DNA of 64,000 nucleotides. It comes from Prevotella sp. P6B1 (lineage in GTDB: Bacteria > Bacteroidota > Bacteroidia > Bacteroidales > Bacteroidaceae). Positions within the stretch are counted from its first letter, which is position 1. The number at the start of each line of letters is the position of its first letter. Position numbers and translations under genes: made by a program. The DNA lies in the NCBI RefSeq assembly GCF_000702825.1, contig NZ_JNKF01000012.1, positions 434,001 to 498,000 on the forward strand, given 5' to 3'. Of this stretch, positions 36,539-47,320 are shown in pieces. Under the pieces are notes generated by a model. It worked only from the letters and a program-made list of their open reading frames with translations. It ran no database searches and was not told the origin of the DNA.

Positions 36539-36919
36539 TTACTTCGTAGCCTTCTTCTTATTAGCAACAGTCTTCTTCTTACCCTTACGAGTACGAGCAT
36601 TATTCTTGGTGCTCTGACCACGAACGGGAAGACCATTACGATGACGGACGCCACGATAGCAACCAATATCCATCAGTCGCTTGATATTCAACTGGATCTC
36701 AGAACGGAGATCACCTTCAACTTTGAATTCAGCGCCGATAATTTCACGGATTTTGGCTGCCTGGTCGTCATTCCACTCGCTAACCTTCAGGTCGCGGCTG
36801 ACACCTGCCTTGTCCAATATCTTTGCTGAACTACTTCGACCAATACCATAGATATAGGTCAATGCGATTTCGCCACGCTTATTCTGGGGCAAATCTACTC
36901 CAACAATTCTTATTGCCAT
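36539..36919 (-). CDS. rpsM: 30S ribosomal protein S13
   Basis: 126 residues with [27 protein letters not shown] and [22 protein letters not shown], typical of S13 in the 30S head. First gene of the alpha-operon part (rpsM-rpsK-rpsD-rpoA-rplQ). Confidence 0.98.
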   Translation of the reverse strand: MAIRIVGVDLPQNKRGEIALTYIYGIGRSSSAKILDKAGVSRDLKVSEWNDDQAAKIREIIGAEFKVEGDLRSEIQLNIKRLMDIGCYRGVRHRNGLPVRGQSTKNNARTRKGKKKTVANKKKATK

Positions 36920-36978
36920 TGTTAATTAAAAGATAAAAATAAATTACTTTAAAAATACATTTCTTGCTAAAAAGCATG

Positions 36979-36986
36979 CAAAGTTA
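36979..36986 (-). promoter_or_regulatory. Possible internal promoter before rpsM
   Basis: TAACTTTG on the minus strand in the 110-nt rpmJ-rpsM gap matches TAnnTTTG. No upstream box at canonical spacing, so it may be weak or accidental. Confidence 0.4.
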
Positions 36987-37029
36987 CGAAGAATTTTTCA
37001 ATTCTCCGCCATTTTATGCTTATTTAACA

Positions 37030-37146
37030 TTAACCCTGACGCATTTTGTACTTAGGGTTCTTCTTGTTGATAACGAACAGGCGGCCCTTACGACGTACGA
37101 TTTTGCAGTCTGGGGTACGCTTCTTCAATGATGCTCTTGTCTTCAT
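37030..37146 (-). CDS. rpmJ: 50S ribosomal protein L36
   Basis: A 38-residue gene read from the ATG at 37146 to TAA at 37030: [20 protein letters not shown] ... NPKYKMRQG. It has the L36 framework but only one of the four zinc ligands, so it is the zinc-independent form. It lies between infA and rpsM, the usual place. Confidence 0.95.
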   Translation of the reverse strand: MKTRASLKKRTPDCKIVRRKGRLFVINKKNPKYKMRQG

Positions 37147-37161
37147 ATTAATTCAAATTGT

Positions 37162-37380
37162 TTATTTGTATCTGAATACAATTCGTCCTTTGGTCAGGTC
37201 ATAGGGGCTCATTTCCACCTTTACCTTATCTCCGGGGAGGATTTTGATATAGTGCATTCTCATCTTACCAGAGATATGCGCAATAATCTGAACTCCATTT
37301 TCAAGTTCTACTCGGAACATCGCATTCGACAGTGACTCGACGATTGTTCCGTCCTGCTCAATAGCGGATTGCTTTGCCAT
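37162..37380 (-). CDS. infA: Translation initiation factor IF-1
   Basis: 72 residues. [29 protein letters not shown] and [28 protein letters not shown] cover the OB fold of IF-1, which occupies the 30S A site during initiation. Between map and rpmJ. Confidence 0.98.
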   Translation of the reverse strand: MAKQSAIEQDGTIVESLSNAMFRVELENGVQIIAHISGKMRMHYIKILPGDKVKVEMSPYDLTKGRIVFRYK

Positions 37381-37389
37381 ACTTAATAT

Positions 37390-38190
37390 TTAATATAACT
37401 TACCTTCTAATAATTCAACCTCTTCGAAAGAAGAAAGGATATCGGCCTGGCCCTTTCTGATGGCGATGGTATGCTCAAAGTGAGCAGCTGGTTTTCCGTC
37501 ACGTGTGCGGATAGTCCAACGATCAGCATCCATCCAGATGTCGCGCTTGCCCATAGTAATCATCGGCTCAATCGCAATACACATACCGGCTTTCAGCATA
37601 ATACCGTTGCCACGACGGCCATAGTTAGGCACCTGTGGGTCCTCGTGCATCTCACGACCGATACCATGTCCGGCCAGTTCACGAACGACGCCGTACTTCT
37701 GAGCCTCACAATGCTCCTGTACCGCACTGCTGATATCGCCAAGATGTTTACCTGCAACGGCATTCTCAATGCCTTTGTAAAGAGACTCCTTGGTAGTCTT
37801 CAACAGTTGTTTGACTTCTTCGGAGACCTCGCCTACACAGAATGTGTAACAAGAGTCGCCATTAAAGCCGTTTAACAGTGTTCCGCAGTCAATGGAAATG
37901 ATATCACCCTCTTTGAGAACAGTCTCGGCATTGGGGACACCATGAACCACTACGTCATTCACCGAGGTACAGATGCTGGCAGGAAACGGCCCTCCATATG
38001 GATTGGGGTAACCCTTGAATGTTGGAATAGCTCCATTATCTCTAATGAACTCGTCCGCTATCTGATCCAACTGGAGGGTCGTTATACCAGGCTTAATATG
38101 TTTAGCCAATTCACCAAGCGTACGTCCAACAAGTTGGTTGGCCTGGCGCATCAGCTCTATTTCATCTTCTGTCTTTAGAAATATCTTCAT
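37390..38190 (-). CDS. map: Methionine aminopeptidase type I
   Basis: 266 residues, removes N-terminal Met from nascent proteins. The five metal ligands of the pita-bread fold can be seen: Asp in SIDCG, Asp in NGDSC, His in GHGIGREMHE, Glu in IEPM and Glu in FEHTI. No N-terminal zinc-finger extension. It starts 6 nt after the secY stop, so it is cotranscribed. Confidence 0.97.
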   Translation of the reverse strand: MKIFLKTEDEIELMRQANQLVGRTLGELAKHIKPGITTLQLDQIADEFIRDNGAIPTFKGYPNPYGGPFPASICTSVNDVVVHGVPNAETVLKEGDIISIDCGTLLNGFNGDSCYTFCVGEVSEEVKQLLKTTKESLYKGIENAVAGKHLGDISSAVQEHCEAQKYGVVRELAGHGIGREMHEDPQVPNYGRRGNGIMLKAGMCIAIEPMITMGKRDIWMDADRWTIRTRDGKPAAHFEHTIAIRKGQADILSSFEEVELLEGKLY

Positions 38191-38196
38191 AGAAGA

Positions 38197-39537
38197 TTAA
38201 TAAGCAGCCATTCCACGTCCATGAATACGACCTGAGCTGAGCAGGCCATCATAGTGACGCATCAGCAGGTGACTCTCAATCTGTGCCAGTGTGTCGAGAA
38301 CAACACCGACAAGAATCAGCAGAGATGTTCCACCGAAGAACTGAGAGAACGCATCCTGTACATTCAGCAAGCTTGCAAATGCAGGCATCACAGCGATGAA
38401 AGCAATAAACAATGAACCGGGCAGTGTGATACGTGACATAACAGTATCGATATACTCGGCAGTTTCCTTGCCAGGCTTAACGCCAGGAATGAAACCATTG
38501 TTACGCTTCATATCCTCAGCCATCTGAGTAGGATTCAGAGTAATGGCTGTATAGAAATAGGTGAATGCGATGATCAGGAACGCGAAAATCACGTTGTAAG
38601 CCCAACTATGGTGATCCATCAGAGTGCGCAGAATCCATGAGGTATTTTCAGGATTCATCCACTGAGCAATACTCAGAGGAATGAACATGAGAGCCTGAGC
38701 AAAAATGATAGGCATCACATTGGCTGCGAACAGCTTCAGTGGGATGTACTGACGAGCACCACCTACCTGCTTATTACCTACGAGGCGCTTTGCATACTGC
38801 ACGGGCACCTTGCGAACGCCCTGAACCAGAACGATAGATGCGCAAACAACTGCATAGAGAATGATGATCTCGACCAAGAACATAACCAGTCCACCACTGG
38901 TGATGGCAGTGAAACGCGAGCTGACCTCCTGGATGAATGCCTGAGGCAGACGAGCGATGATACCGATCATAATAATCAGTGAGATACCATTACCTATACC
39001 CTTATCCGTAATGCGCTCACCCAACCACAGGATGAACATACTACCTGCGGCAAGAATGATGACAGCAGGAATCATGAAGTATGACCAAGAGATGCCTGTT
39101 GCCAGAGCAGCTCCTGAGGTCATCTTCAGATTCATCAAGTAACCCGGAGCCTGGAAGCACAGGATGGCTACAGTGAGCCAACGGGTATACATGCTGATCT
39201 TCTTGCGGCCGCTCTCTCCCTCACGCTGCATTTTCTGCACGTAGGGAACAGCGACAGCAAGAAGCTGCATTACGATAGAAGCAGAGATGTAAGGCATGAT
39301 TCCAAGTGCGAAGATTGACGCATTGGAGAATGCACCACCGGAGAACATGTCAAGCAGCGACATAAGACCACCGGCAGTCTGTGACTGCAATTGGCTTAAC
39401 ATGGCTGGATTGATACCGGGAAGTACCACAAACGAGCCGAAACGATAAATCGCTACAAACAGGAGAGTAATCAGGATGCGCTGACGCAGATCCTCGATCT
39501 TCCAAATGTTCTTCAGTGTCTCTATTAACTTCTTCAT
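38197..39537 (-). CDS. secY: Preprotein translocase subunit SecY
   Basis: 446 residues with about ten transmembrane helices, the central pore of the Sec translocon. FVVLPGINP (plug area), GIMPYISASIVMQLL, and KRNNGFIPGVKPGKETAEYI with the adjoining loop are SecY hallmarks. Between rplO and map. Confidence 0.98.
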   Translation of the reverse strand: MKKLIETLKNIWKIEDLRQRILITLLFVAIYRFGSFVVLPGINPAMLSQLQSQTAGGLMSLLDMFSGGAFSNASIFALGIMPYISASIVMQLLAVAVPYVQKMQREGESGRKKISMYTRWLTVAILCFQAPGYLMNLKMTSGAALATGISWSYFMIPAVIILAAGSMFILWLGERITDKGIGNGISLIIMIGIIARLPQAFIQEVSSRFTAITSGGLVMFLVEIIILYAVVCASIVLVQGVRKVPVQYAKRLVGNKQVGGARQYIPLKLFAANVMPIIFAQALMFIPLSIAQWMNPENTSWILRTLMDHHSWAYNVIFAFLIIAFTYFYTAITLNPTQMAEDMKRNNGFIPGVKPGKETAEYIDTVMSRITLPGSLFIAFIAVMPAFASLLNVQDAFSQFFGGTSLLILVGVVLDTLAQIESHLLMRHYDGLLSSGRIHGRGMAAY

Positions 39538-39545
39538 TTTAAAAA

Positions 39546-39992
39546 TCAGATTTTTGTTGCGTTACCACCTACTGCCTTGATAGCCTCTTCAGCAGTCTTT
39601 GAGAAAGCGTTAGCCTCTACGTCAACCTTAGCCTTCAGTTCACCGTTGCCAAGAACCTTAACCAGCTCCTTGCCATTGGTAAGACCGGCAGCGATCAGCT
39701 CTGCAATTCCGATCTTGGTGAGGTTCTTCTCCTCAGCAAGCTTCTGAAGTGTAGAGAGGTTTACTGCAAAGTACTCCTTGTGGTTGATGTTCTTGAAACC
39801 AGCCTTCGGAACACGACGCTGGAGAGGCATCTGACCACCTTCGAAACCAATCTTTCTCTTATAACCAGAACGAGCCTTGGCACCCTTGTGACCACGAGTA
39901 GAAGTACCACCCAGACCTGAACCAGGTCCGCGACCGATACGACGACTTGAGTGGGTAGAACCCTCAGCCGGCTTTAAATTATTCAGTTTCAT
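39546..39992 (-). CDS. rplO: 50S ribosomal protein L15
   Basis: 148 residues. MKLNNLKPAEGSTHSSRRIGRG and the Gly-rich GSGLGGTSTRGHKGAKARSG segment are typical of L15, a late 50S assembly protein. Confidence 0.98.
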   Translation of the reverse strand: MKLNNLKPAEGSTHSSRRIGRGPGSGLGGTSTRGHKGAKARSGYKRKIGFEGGQMPLQRRVPKAGFKNINHKEYFAVNLSTLQKLAEEKNLTKIGIAELIAAGLTNGKELVKVLGNGELKAKVDVEANAFSKTAEEAIKAVGGNATKI

Positions 39993-40018
39993 AATCTAAT
40001 CTACTTTTAAAATGTTAA

Positions 40019-40195
40019 TTACTCAACGACGGTTACCAAGTGGTGTACCTTACGGATCATACCACGGATAGAAGGAGTATCCTCTACCTCAACAACCTGA
40101 GAGATCTTACGCAGGCCGAGAGCCTCGAGAGTGCGCTTCTGATCAACAGGATAACCGATCTTACTCTTAATCTGCTTTACCTTAATTGTTGCCAT
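40019..40195 (-). CDS. rpmD: 50S ribosomal protein L30
   Basis: A 58-residue gene from the ATG at 40195 to TAA at 40019: [20 protein letters not shown] ... [12 protein letters not shown], with [11 protein letters not shown], the L30 core. Located between rpsE and rplO as expected; 12 nt after the rpsE stop. Confidence 0.95.
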   Translation of the reverse strand: MATIKVKQIKSKIGYPVDQKRTLEALGLRKISQVVEVEDTPSIRGMIRKVHHLVTVVE

Positions 40196-40207
40196 AGTTA
40201 CTTCTCC

Positions 40208-40720
40208 TTATCCTCTAAATACTTTATCCATACTGATTCCACGTGTACCAGCTACAGTGTAGGCGTCACGCATCTGGCTCAGAGCTACGATAGTAGCCTT
40301 AACCAGGTTGTGAGGGTTAGATGAGCCCTTTGACTTAGCGAGCACATCCTTGATACCTACGCTCTCCAGAACGGCACGCATAGCACCACCGGCCACAAGA
40401 CCGGTACCGGCAGCAGCCGGCTTCAGGAATACCTGAGCACCGCCGAAGCGAGCCTCCATCTCATGAGGGATGGTGCCCTTGAGTACAGGAACTTTAACAA
40501 GATTCTTCTTAGCTGCCTCAACACCCTTAGCAATAGCTGCTGTTACTTCACCAGCCTTACCAAGACCCCAGCCAATGATACCGTTGCCGTCGCCGACAAC
40601 CACAATAGCTGCGAATGTAAAGGTGCGACCTCCCTTTGTTACCTTGGTAACACGGTTGATGGCAACCAGTCTGTCTTTCAACTCTACGTCACTATTTACT
40701 TTAACTTTGTTCATTGCCAT
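40208..40720 (-). CDS. rpsE: 30S ribosomal protein S5
   Basis: 170 residues. [21 protein letters not shown] (N-terminal domain with the loop altered in spectinomycin resistance) and [19 protein letters not shown] identify S5, which works in decoding fidelity. Confidence 0.98.
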   Translation of the reverse strand: MAMNKVKVNSDVELKDRLVAINRVTKVTKGGRTFTFAAIVVVGDGNGIIGWGLGKAGEVTAAIAKGVEAAKKNLVKVPVLKGTIPHEMEARFGGAQVFLKPAAAGTGLVAGGAMRAVLESVGIKDVLAKSKGSSNPHNLVKATIVALSQMRDAYTVAGTRGISMDKVFRG

Positions 40721-40726
40721 AATCGT

Positions 40727-41071
40727 TTAGAATTTAAGTCCACCTTTACGTGCTGCGTCTGCAAGCGACTTAACACGGCCGTGATACAGATAACCGTTAC
40801 GGTCGAAGACTACAGCTGTTACGCCGGCCTCCTGAGCCTTCTGGGCTACGAGCTCACCAACCTTCTCAGCCTGCTGGATCTTAGGCATAGCCTCGAGACC
40901 CAGTGAAGATGCAGAAGCAAGTGTTTTACCTTCCAAATCATTGATTACCTGAGCATAGATCTGCTTGTTGCTGCGGAAAACGCTCAGACGAGGACGCTCG
41001 GCTGTGCCGAACACGCTCTTACGAATTCTATATTTGATCTTAATTCGTCTTTCTACTTTCTTTGTTGTCAT
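40727..41071 (-). CDS. rplR: 50S ribosomal protein L18
   Basis: 114 residues with [20 protein letters not shown] and [22 protein letters not shown]; binds 5S rRNA. Confidence 0.98.
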   Translation of the reverse strand: MTTKKVERRIKIKYRIRKSVFGTAERPRLSVFRSNKQIYAQVINDLEGKTLASASSLGLEAMPKIQQAEKVGELVAQKAQEAGVTAVVFDRNGYLYHGRVKSLADAARKGGLKF

Positions 41072-41110
41072 AATCTTTAATTTTTAATCTTTAATGTTTA
41101 ATTTTCAAGA

Positions 41111-41680
41111 TTACTTCGCAGATGCTGACTTACCCGACTTACGACGGATAACCTCACCCTTGAACAAAATACCCTTTCCTTTATAAGGCTCAGGCATACG
41201 GAAAGAACGAATCTTAGCACAAATCAGACCGAGCAGCGCCTTGTCGCATGACTCGAGGATAATCTGAGGGTTCTGGTTACGCTCAGACTTGGTCTCAACC
41301 TTAACCTCCTGTGGAAGCTGGATGAAGATGGGGTGAGTATAACCGAGTGCGAACTCGATGATGTTACCCTGGTTAGAAACACGGTAACCAACACCTACGA
41401 GCTCCATCTCCTTCTTATAACCTTCGCTTACGCCTACTACCATATTGTTAACAAGCGCACGATAAAGACCATGGAATGCCTGCTTCTGCTTAATGTTTAC
41501 AGGGCTGTTCTCATCGATCTCAAACTTAATCTGACCGTCCTCGATAGTCATCTTGATAGAGGGGTCAACCTTCTGTGTCAGCTCTCCCTTTGGACCCTTT
41601 ACGGTAACAACACCGTCCTTGTCCTGAGCAACAGTAACGCCTGCAGGGATACTAATTGGCAATTTTCCTATTCTTGACAT
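41111..41680 (-). CDS. rplF: 50S ribosomal protein L6
   Basis: 189 residues. MSRIGKLPISIPAGV and the C-terminal RMPEPYKGKGILFKGEVIRRKSGKS match L6, located near the factor-binding site. Confidence 0.98.
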   Translation of the reverse strand: MSRIGKLPISIPAGVTVAQDKDGVVTVKGPKGELTQKVDPSIKMTIEDGQIKFEIDENSPVNIKQKQAFHGLYRALVNNMVVGVSEGYKKEMELVGVGYRVSNQGNIIEFALGYTHPIFIQLPQEVKVETKSERNQNPQIILESCDKALLGLICAKIRSFRMPEPYKGKGILFKGEVIRRKSGKSASAK

Positions 41681-41694
41681 ATTCTATCCTCCAA

Positions 41695-42090
41695 TTAATA
41701 TACATAGCAAAGAACCTCACCACCGATTTTCAGGGCAGCAGCCTCTTTGTCTGTCATTACACCTTTAGACGTGGAAAGGATTGCGATTCCAAGTCCGTTA
41801 ATTACTCTCGGCATGTCTTTGTAACCAGTGTACTGGCGAAGACCTGGTGTTGAAACTCGCTTGAGGCACTTGATGGCGTTTTCACGAGTTGCAGGGTCAT
41901 ACTTCAAGGCAACCTTGATAGTCCCCTGAGGACCATCCTCGATGAACTTGTAGTTCAGGATGTAACCCTTCTCGAAGAGGATCTTAGTGATCTCTTTCTT
42001 CAAGTTTGACGCAGGAACCTCAACGACACGGTGATGTGCCATGATGGCGTTTCTGAGTCTTGTCAGATAATCTGCTATTGGATCTGTCAT
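41695..42090 (-). CDS. rpsH: 30S ribosomal protein S8
   Basis: 131 residues. MTDPIADYLTRLRNA and the C-terminal GLGIAILSTSKGVMTDKEA are S8 signatures; primary 16S-binding protein. Confidence 0.98.
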   Translation of the reverse strand: MTDPIADYLTRLRNAIMAHHRVVEVPASNLKKEITKILFEKGYILNYKFIEDGPQGTIKVALKYDPATRENAIKCLKRVSTPGLRQYTGYKDMPRVINGLGIAILSTSKGVMTDKEAAALKIGGEVLCYVY

Positions 42091-42165
42091 AAAATAAATG
42101 TTTTAATTAATCGGGACTACCCCGACAATATTAAATTAATAAATCTCTTTTGCTTAAATCTGGGC

Positions 42166-42468
42166 TTACCAGCTGGCCTTCTTAACTCCAGGGATCAGAC
42201 CGTTTGATGCCATCTCACGGAACTGGATACGAGAGAGACCGAACTGACGCATATATCCCTTTGGACGACCAGTGATCTTGCAACGGTTGTGCAGACGGAT
42301 GGGGTTAGCGTTCTTGGGGATGCTCTGCAGCTTGCGAGCTGCCTCATAAGCCTCTGCGGGATCCTCAGTAGTTGCGATCACCTTCTTCAGGGCAGCACGC
42401 TTCTCAGCGAAACGAGCCACGAGCTTAGCGCGCTTTACCTCGCGGGCCTTCATTGATTCTTTTGCCAT
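42166..42468 (-). CDS. rpsN: 30S ribosomal protein S14
   Basis: 100 residues: [51 protein letters not shown]. Only one Cys remains, so it is the longer zinc-independent S14 type. Confidence 0.97.
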   Translation of the reverse strand: MAKESMKAREVKRAKLVARFAEKRAALKKVIATTEDPAEAYEAARKLQSIPKNANPIRLHNRCKITGRPKGYMRQFGLSRIQFREMASNGLIPGVKKASW

Positions 42469-42473
42469 ATCTC

Positions 42474-43028
42474 TTAATCTTTAGCGTTCTTGAATGGGAG
42501 ACCGAAAGCCTTCAGCAGTGCGAAACCTTCCTCGTCAGTCTGAGCTGAAGTTACGAAGGTGATGTTCATACCCTGAATACGGTCTACTGAATCGATATTG
42601 ATCTCTGGGAAGATAATCTGCTCCTGAATACCCAGTGTGTAGTTACCACGGCCATCGAACTTGCTCTCGATACCCTTGAAGTCACGGATACGGGGCAGAG
42701 CGATGCGAACGAGCTTCTCGAGGAACTCATACATGCGCTCACGGCGCAGAGTTACCATCACACCGATAGGCATCTTCTTACGAAGCTTGAAGTTAGCGAT
42801 ATCCTTCTTAGAATATGTAGCAACTGCCTTCTGACCACAGATAGCGGTAATCTCGTTGATAGCAACCTCGATGATCTTCTTATCCTGAGTAGCGTCACCA
42901 AGACCCTGGTTTACTACAATCTTCTTCAGGACAGGAATCTGCATTGCAGAAGTGTAGTTGAACTGCTTCTGAAGAGCTGGAGCGATCTTCTCCTTGTACT
43001 CTTTCTTTAACTGTGCTGTATTTGCCAT
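42474..43028 (-). CDS. rplE: 50S ribosomal protein L5
   Basis: 184 residues with [33 protein letters not shown] and [17 protein letters not shown]; binds 5S rRNA. Its start overlaps the rplX stop by one base. Confidence 0.98.
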   Translation of the reverse strand: MANTAQLKKEYKEKIAPALQKQFNYTSAMQIPVLKKIVVNQGLGDATQDKKIIEVAINEITAICGQKAVATYSKKDIANFKLRKKMPIGVMVTLRRERMYEFLEKLVRIALPRIRDFKGIESKFDGRGNYTLGIQEQIIFPEINIDSVDRIQGMNITFVTSAQTDEEGFALLKAFGLPFKNAKD

Positions 43029-43345
43029 TACTTAATCTCCTCTCCTGACTTTTTAGCGACACGAACGACATTCTTACCTTCGCGCTTGATAGCAACACGG
43101 GTAGCCTTGCCACTCTTTGGGTCAATCAAACTAATATTCGAAATGTGAATAGGAGCCTCCATCTTCACAAAGCCTCCCTGAGGATTCTTGGCACTTGGCT
43201 TAGCACTCTTGTTGACCATGTTGATGCCCTCAACGAGTGCACGCTGCTTGTCGGTCAAAACCTTCAGCACCTTACCAGTCTTGCCCTTGTCCTCACCGGC
43301 CAGAACGATGACTGTATCGTTTTTCTTAATATTGAACTTTGCCAT
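43028..43345 (-). CDS. rplX: 50S ribosomal protein L24
   Basis: 105 residues: [20 protein letters not shown] (KOW motif) and [20 protein letters not shown]. An assembly initiator protein of the 50S subunit. Confidence 0.98.
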   Translation of the reverse strand: MAKFNIKKNDTVIVLAGEDKGKTGKVLKVLTDKQRALVEGINMVNKSAKPSAKNPQGGFVKMEAPIHISNISLIDPKSGKATRVAIKREGKNVVRVAKKSGEEIK

Positions 43346-43365
43346 TTCTTCTAATCATTTAAATA

Positions 43366-43731
43366 TTAAAGTACCTCAGGTGCCAAAGAAACGACCTTCA
43401 TATTCACGGCACGGAGCTCACGGGCAACGGGACCGAAGATACGGCTACCACGGAGCTCACCGGCATTGTTCAGCAGTACGCAGGCATTGTCGTCGAAACG
43501 GATGTAAGAACCATCGGCACGACGGATTTCCTTCTTAGTGCGAACAACCAAAGCCTTAGATACTGCACCCTTCTTTACATCACTTGTAGGGATCGCGTTC
43601 TTGATAGACACAACGATGATATCACCTACGCTGGCATAACGGCGCTTGGTGCCGCCCAGTACACGGATGCAGAGAGCCTCGCGTGCACCGCTGTTGTCAG
43701 CTACTGTAAGTCTTGATTCTGTCTGTATCAT
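43366..43731 (-). CDS. rplN: 50S ribosomal protein L14
   Basis: 121 residues: [19 protein letters not shown] and [13 protein letters not shown]; contacts 16S rRNA in an intersubunit bridge. Confidence 0.98.
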   Translation of the reverse strand: MIQTESRLTVADNSGAREALCIRVLGGTKRRYASVGDIIVVSIKNAIPTSDVKKGAVSKALVVRTKKEIRRADGSYIRFDDNACVLLNNAGELRGSRIFGPVARELRAVNMKVVSLAPEVL

Positions 43732-43733
43732 AA

Positions 43734-44000
43734 TTACTTAGCTTTTTCTACGATGTTAACTAATCTCCATCTCTTTGTCTTTGACAGAGGACGGGTTTCC
43801 ATAATGAGTACGGTATCACCTACATTGCACTCGTTATTCTCATCGTGTGCGTGATACTTCTTTGTCTTCTGGACAAACTTACCATACATAGGGTGCTTCT
43901 CCTTGAACTTGGCTGCAATAACAATGGTTTTATCCATCTTGTTGCTGATAACGACACCCTGTCTTGTCTTTCTTAAATTTCTTGTTTCCATCTGGACCAT
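43734..44000 (-). CDS. rpsQ: 30S ribosomal protein S17
   Basis: 88 residues: [21 protein letters not shown] (OB fold) and [20 protein letters not shown]. Confidence 0.97.
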   Translation of the reverse strand: MVQMETRNLRKTRQGVVISNKMDKTIVIAAKFKEKHPMYGKFVQKTKKYHAHDENNECNVGDTVLIMETRPLSKTKRWRLVNIVEKAK

Positions 44001-44002
44001 TG

Positions 44003-44203
44003 TTATTTATTAAGTTCTCTCTGATGAAGTTCTGATTTCATACGTGCGATGTCGCGACGAGCTGCCTTAATCTGAGATGGATTCTCAAGTGGGGTGATTG
44101 CGTGGTTCAACTTCATCTGGTTGTACTTTGCAACCTCAGCCTCAATGCGCTCTGCCAGATCCTTGGTCTCGAGCTCTCTTACTTCTTTAATCTTCATACT
44201 CAA
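44003..44203 (-). CDS. rpmC: 50S ribosomal protein L29
   Basis: 66 residues: [21 protein letters not shown] with the conserved [19 protein letters not shown]; it lies at the tunnel exit. It abuts rplP without a gap. Confidence 0.97.
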   Translation of the reverse strand: MSMKIKEVRELETKDLAERIEAEVAKYNQMKLNHAITPLENPSQIKAARRDIARMKSELHQRELNK

Positions 44204-44632
44204 TTAAGCGTTTTTATCGAAATCACGTCTTACAACAAACTTAGTCTTTACGGGCAGCTTCTGAGCACCGAGGCGCAGAGCCTCTTTAGCGATGTCGAAA
44301 GGAACGCCCTCTACTTCAAAGAGAATACGGCCTGGTGTAACAGGTGCAACCCATCCTGCGGGATCTCCCTTACCTTTACCCATTCGCACATCAGCAGGCT
44401 TGCGGGTGATTGGCTTATCAGGGAAGATGCGAATCCATACCTGACCTTCACGGTTCATGTAACGATTGATAGCAACACGAGCTGCCTCAATCTGACGGCT
44501 GTCGATCCACTTGGCATCCATAGTCTTGATACCGAAAGATCCGAAAGCCAGTGTTGTTCCTCTGTGGGCGTTGCCTTTGTTGCCGCGTCCATCCTGAGGT
44601 CTTCTATATCTTACTCTTTTGGGCTGTAACAT
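44204..44632 (-). CDS. rplP: 50S ribosomal protein L16
   Basis: 142 residues: [37 protein letters not shown], and [18 protein letters not shown]. Helps position A-site tRNA. The conserved Arg in the loop hydroxylated in other bacteria cannot be judged by eye. Confidence 0.98.
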   Translation of the reverse strand: MLQPKRVRYRRPQDGRGNKGNAHRGTTLAFGSFGIKTMDAKWIDSRQIEAARVAINRYMNREGQVWIRIFPDKPITRKPADVRMGKGKGDPAGWVAPVTPGRILFEVEGVPFDIAKEALRLGAQKLPVKTKFVVRRDFDKNA

Positions 44633-44657
44633 AATAAGTTTCTACTTTAAATCGTTA

Positions 44658-45380
44658 TTACTTCTTCTTATTACGGAACTTTCTGTCACGACCATTACCG
44701 CCGTTAGAGCGACCATTTGATTTCTCCTGAGTGAAGTTAGGTGCGAGATCAACATTACCATAGATCTCACCACGGCAAATCCATACCTTAATACCCAGAA
44801 TACCAACCTTGGTCAGAGCCTCAGCGTGGCAGTAGTCAATGTCAGCACGATAAGTATGCAGAGGAGTACGACCCTCCTTCAGCATCTCGCTACGTGCGAT
44901 TTCAGCTCCATTAAGACGACCTGAGATCTGAACCTTGATACCCTCGGCACCAGCACGCATCGTGTTCTGGATAGCCATCTTGATGGCACGACGGTAAGCG
45001 ATCTTGCCCTCTACCTGGCGAGCGATGTTGTTGGCAACAATCGTGGCATCGAGCTCAGGGCGCTTTACCTCGAAGATATTAATCTGAATCTCCTTGTCAT
45101 AGAGCTTCTTCAGTTCTTCCTTCAGTTTGTCGACATCTTGTCCACCTTTACCAATGACGAGACCTGGACGGGCTGTGCAAATAGTAATGGTAACCAGCTT
45201 CAATGTGCGCTCGATGACAATCTTTGAAACGCTAGCCTTAGCCAAGCGCTCGTTCAGGTACTTACGGATTTTCTGATCCTCTACCAGGTTATCTCCGAAG
45301 TCCTTGCCTCCGAACCAATTTGAATCCCAACCTCTTACGATTCCAAGACGGTTGCTAATTGGATTAACTTTCTGTCCCAT
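44658..45380 (-). CDS. rpsC: 30S ribosomal protein S3
   Basis: 240 residues: [22 protein letters not shown] domain ([20 protein letters not shown]), and C-domain ([16 protein letters not shown] [21 protein letters not shown]). The tail is rich in Gly/Asn/Arg/Lys. Confidence 0.98.
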   Translation of the reverse strand: MGQKVNPISNRLGIVRGWDSNWFGGKDFGDNLVEDQKIRKYLNERLAKASVSKIVIERTLKLVTITICTARPGLVIGKGGQDVDKLKEELKKLYDKEIQINIFEVKRPELDATIVANNIARQVEGKIAYRRAIKMAIQNTMRAGAEGIKVQISGRLNGAEIARSEMLKEGRTPLHTYRADIDYCHAEALTKVGILGIKVWICRGEIYGNVDLAPNFTQEKSNGRSNGGNGRDRKFRNKKK

Positions 45381-45382
45381 AC

Positions 45383-45790
45383 TTATTCTTTTACATCATT
45401 AGTTTTAGCATCAACAAACAGAGTCACGTGGTTAGAACGCTTGCGGATACGATAGCCGCGACCCTGTGGTGCAGGTCTCATTCTCTTCATTGTAACACCC
45501 TCGTCAACGAATACGCGAGTTACATAAAGCTCACCGTCCTCTGCCTTACGCTCATTCTTGGCTTCCCAGTTGGCGATGGCCGAACGGAGGAGTTTCTCTA
45601 CATTTGCTGCAGCTGCCTTCTTTGAGAATCTCAGAACACCCAGTGCGCGATTCACCTCCATGCCGCGGATCATGTCCACTACATAGCGCATCTTGCGGGG
45701 TGAAGAGGGGCAGCCATTCAGCTTGGCAAAATACTGTGTCTTAAGTGCTGCTTTTCTTTCTTCAGCCTTAATATGTTTTCTTGCTCCCAT
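45383..45790 (-). CDS. rplV: 50S ribosomal protein L22
   Basis: 135 residues: [21 protein letters not shown] and [20 protein letters not shown], the tunnel-lining loop and its base. Confidence 0.98.
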   Translation of the reverse strand: MGARKHIKAEERKAALKTQYFAKLNGCPSSPRKMRYVVDMIRGMEVNRALGVLRFSKKAAAANVEKLLRSAIANWEAKNERKAEDGELYVTRVFVDEGVTMKRMRPAPQGRGYRIRKRSNHVTLFVDAKTNDVKE

Positions 45791-45835
45791 TTTAATTCTT
45801 AATTCTTAATTCTTAATTCCTAAATTTCCCTGGGA

Positions 45836-46102
45836 TTACTTCTTGTTACCGGCGTGACCACCGAAACGACGGGTAGGTGCAAACTCTCCGAGCTTGTGAC
45901 CAACCATGTTTTCTGTAACGTAAACAGGGATAAATTTGTTACCGTTATGAACTGCAACAGTGTGTCCCACGAAATCGGGTGAGATCATTGATGCTCTGGC
46001 CCATGTCTTAACGACATTCTTCTTACCACTCTCATTCATAGCGAGAATCTTCTTCTCGAGTGATACGTTGATGTATGGACCCTTCTTTAATGAACGACTC
46101 AT
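45836..46102 (-). CDS. rpsS: 30S ribosomal protein S19
   Basis: 88 residues: [39 protein letters not shown] and [14 protein letters not shown]; partner of S13 in the 30S head. Confidence 0.98.
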   Translation of the reverse strand: MSRSLKKGPYINVSLEKKILAMNESGKKNVVKTWARASMISPDFVGHTVAVHNGNKFIPVYVTENMVGHKLGEFAPTRRFGGHAGNKK

Positions 46103-46123
46103 AATTTACTCTAATTAACTTGT

Positions 46124-46951
46124 TTACTTCTTGTTAGCTCTTTCAATAATGTACTTGTTTGAAAGCTTCTTAGGTGCACGAGTCTTAAGACCCTTAGCGT
46201 ACAAGCCCTTACGTGAACGTGGGTGACCTCCAGACTGACGTCCTTCACCACCACCCATTGGGTGATCATGTGGGTTCATAACTACACCACGGTTGTGAGG
46301 ACGCTGACCCAACCAGCGAGAGCGACCAGCCTTACCTGATGCCTCCAGAGCGTGGTCTGAGTTACCTACACTACCTACAGTAGCCTTACAAGCTGAGAGA
46401 ATCTGACGAGTCTCGCCTGAAGGAAGCTTGATAACACAATAGCTACCCTCACGAGAAGTCAACTGAGCGAAATTACCTGCCGAACGAACGAGCTTGGCAC
46501 CCTGACCGGGACGCATCTCGATGTTGTGGATCACTGTACCAACAGGGATGTTGGCCAATGGAAGCGCATTACCTACTTCGGGTACCGCGTCTGCACCTGA
46601 CATCAGAGTTGCACCAACCTGCAGTCCATTAGGAGCAATGATATAACGTTTTTCACCATCAGCGTAGAAAAGGAGTGCAATGCGAGCTGAACGGTTAGGA
46701 TCGTACTCGATTGTCTTTACTACAGCTGGAACACCATCTTTCTCTCGCTTGAAGTCGATCAGACGATACTTCTTCTTGTGACCACCGCCCATGTAGCGAA
46801 CAGTCATCTTACCGGTGTTGTTTCGACCACCGGTTGAACGCTTACCGTAAACGAGAGACTTCTCTGGCACGGATGCAGTAATATCCTCGAACGTGCCAAT
46901 AATCTTGTGTCTTTGACCCGGAGTTACGGGCTTTAATTTACGTACTGCCAT
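46124..46951 (-). CDS. rplB: 50S ribosomal protein L2
   Basis: 275 residues: [20 protein letters not shown] near the N-terminus and [20 protein letters not shown] with the conserved His near the peptidyl-transferase centre. Confidence 0.99.
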   Translation of the reverse strand: MAVRKLKPVTPGQRHKIIGTFEDITASVPEKSLVYGKRSTGGRNNTGKMTVRYMGGGHKKKYRLIDFKREKDGVPAVVKTIEYDPNRSARIALLFYADGEKRYIIAPNGLQVGATLMSGADAVPEVGNALPLANIPVGTVIHNIEMRPGQGAKLVRSAGNFAQLTSREGSYCVIKLPSGETRQILSACKATVGSVGNSDHALEASGKAGRSRWLGQRPHNRGVVMNPHDHPMGGGEGRQSGGHPRSRKGLYAKGLKTRAPKKLSNKYIIERANKK

Positions 46952-46956
46952 TTTTA

Positions 46957-47304
46957 TTACTGAATATTGCTATAAAAATCAATTACATCGCCCTCTTTCA
47001 GAGTAACGATTGCCTTCTTGAACGCGTTCTTCTGACCCTTGATCAGACCAGCCTTAGTGTAGCGTGAGCTACGCTTGCCGGCGTAACGAACAGTGTTCAC
47101 GTCGATTACTGTAACATCGTACAGAGCCTCAACCTCATTCTTAATCTCGAGCTTATTAGCCTCAGGACGAACAATGAAACCATACTTGGCCTCAGCCTTC
47201 TTGGTACGCTCCTCGCCCTTTACCTTATAAGTTTTCTCTACAGAAGACTTGTCTGTAATCTTGGTCATCTTCTCAGTGACCAGGGGTTTAATGATAAATG
47301 CCAT
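46957..47304 (-). CDS. rplW: 50S ribosomal protein L23
   Basis: 115 residues. [18 protein letters not shown] at the N-terminus and [21 protein letters not shown] are L23. It has a Lys/Glu-rich insertion ([17 protein letters not shown]) compared with short L23 proteins. Docking site for chaperones and SRP at the tunnel exit. Confidence 0.97.
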   Translation of the reverse strand: MAFIIKPLVTEKMTKITDKSSVEKTYKVKGEERTKKAEAKYGFIVRPEANKLEIKNEVEALYDVTVIDVNTVRYAGKRSSRYTKAGLIKGQKNAFKKAIVTLKEGDVIDFYSNIQ

Positions 47305-47320
47305 ATCCTTAGTCCTCCTT

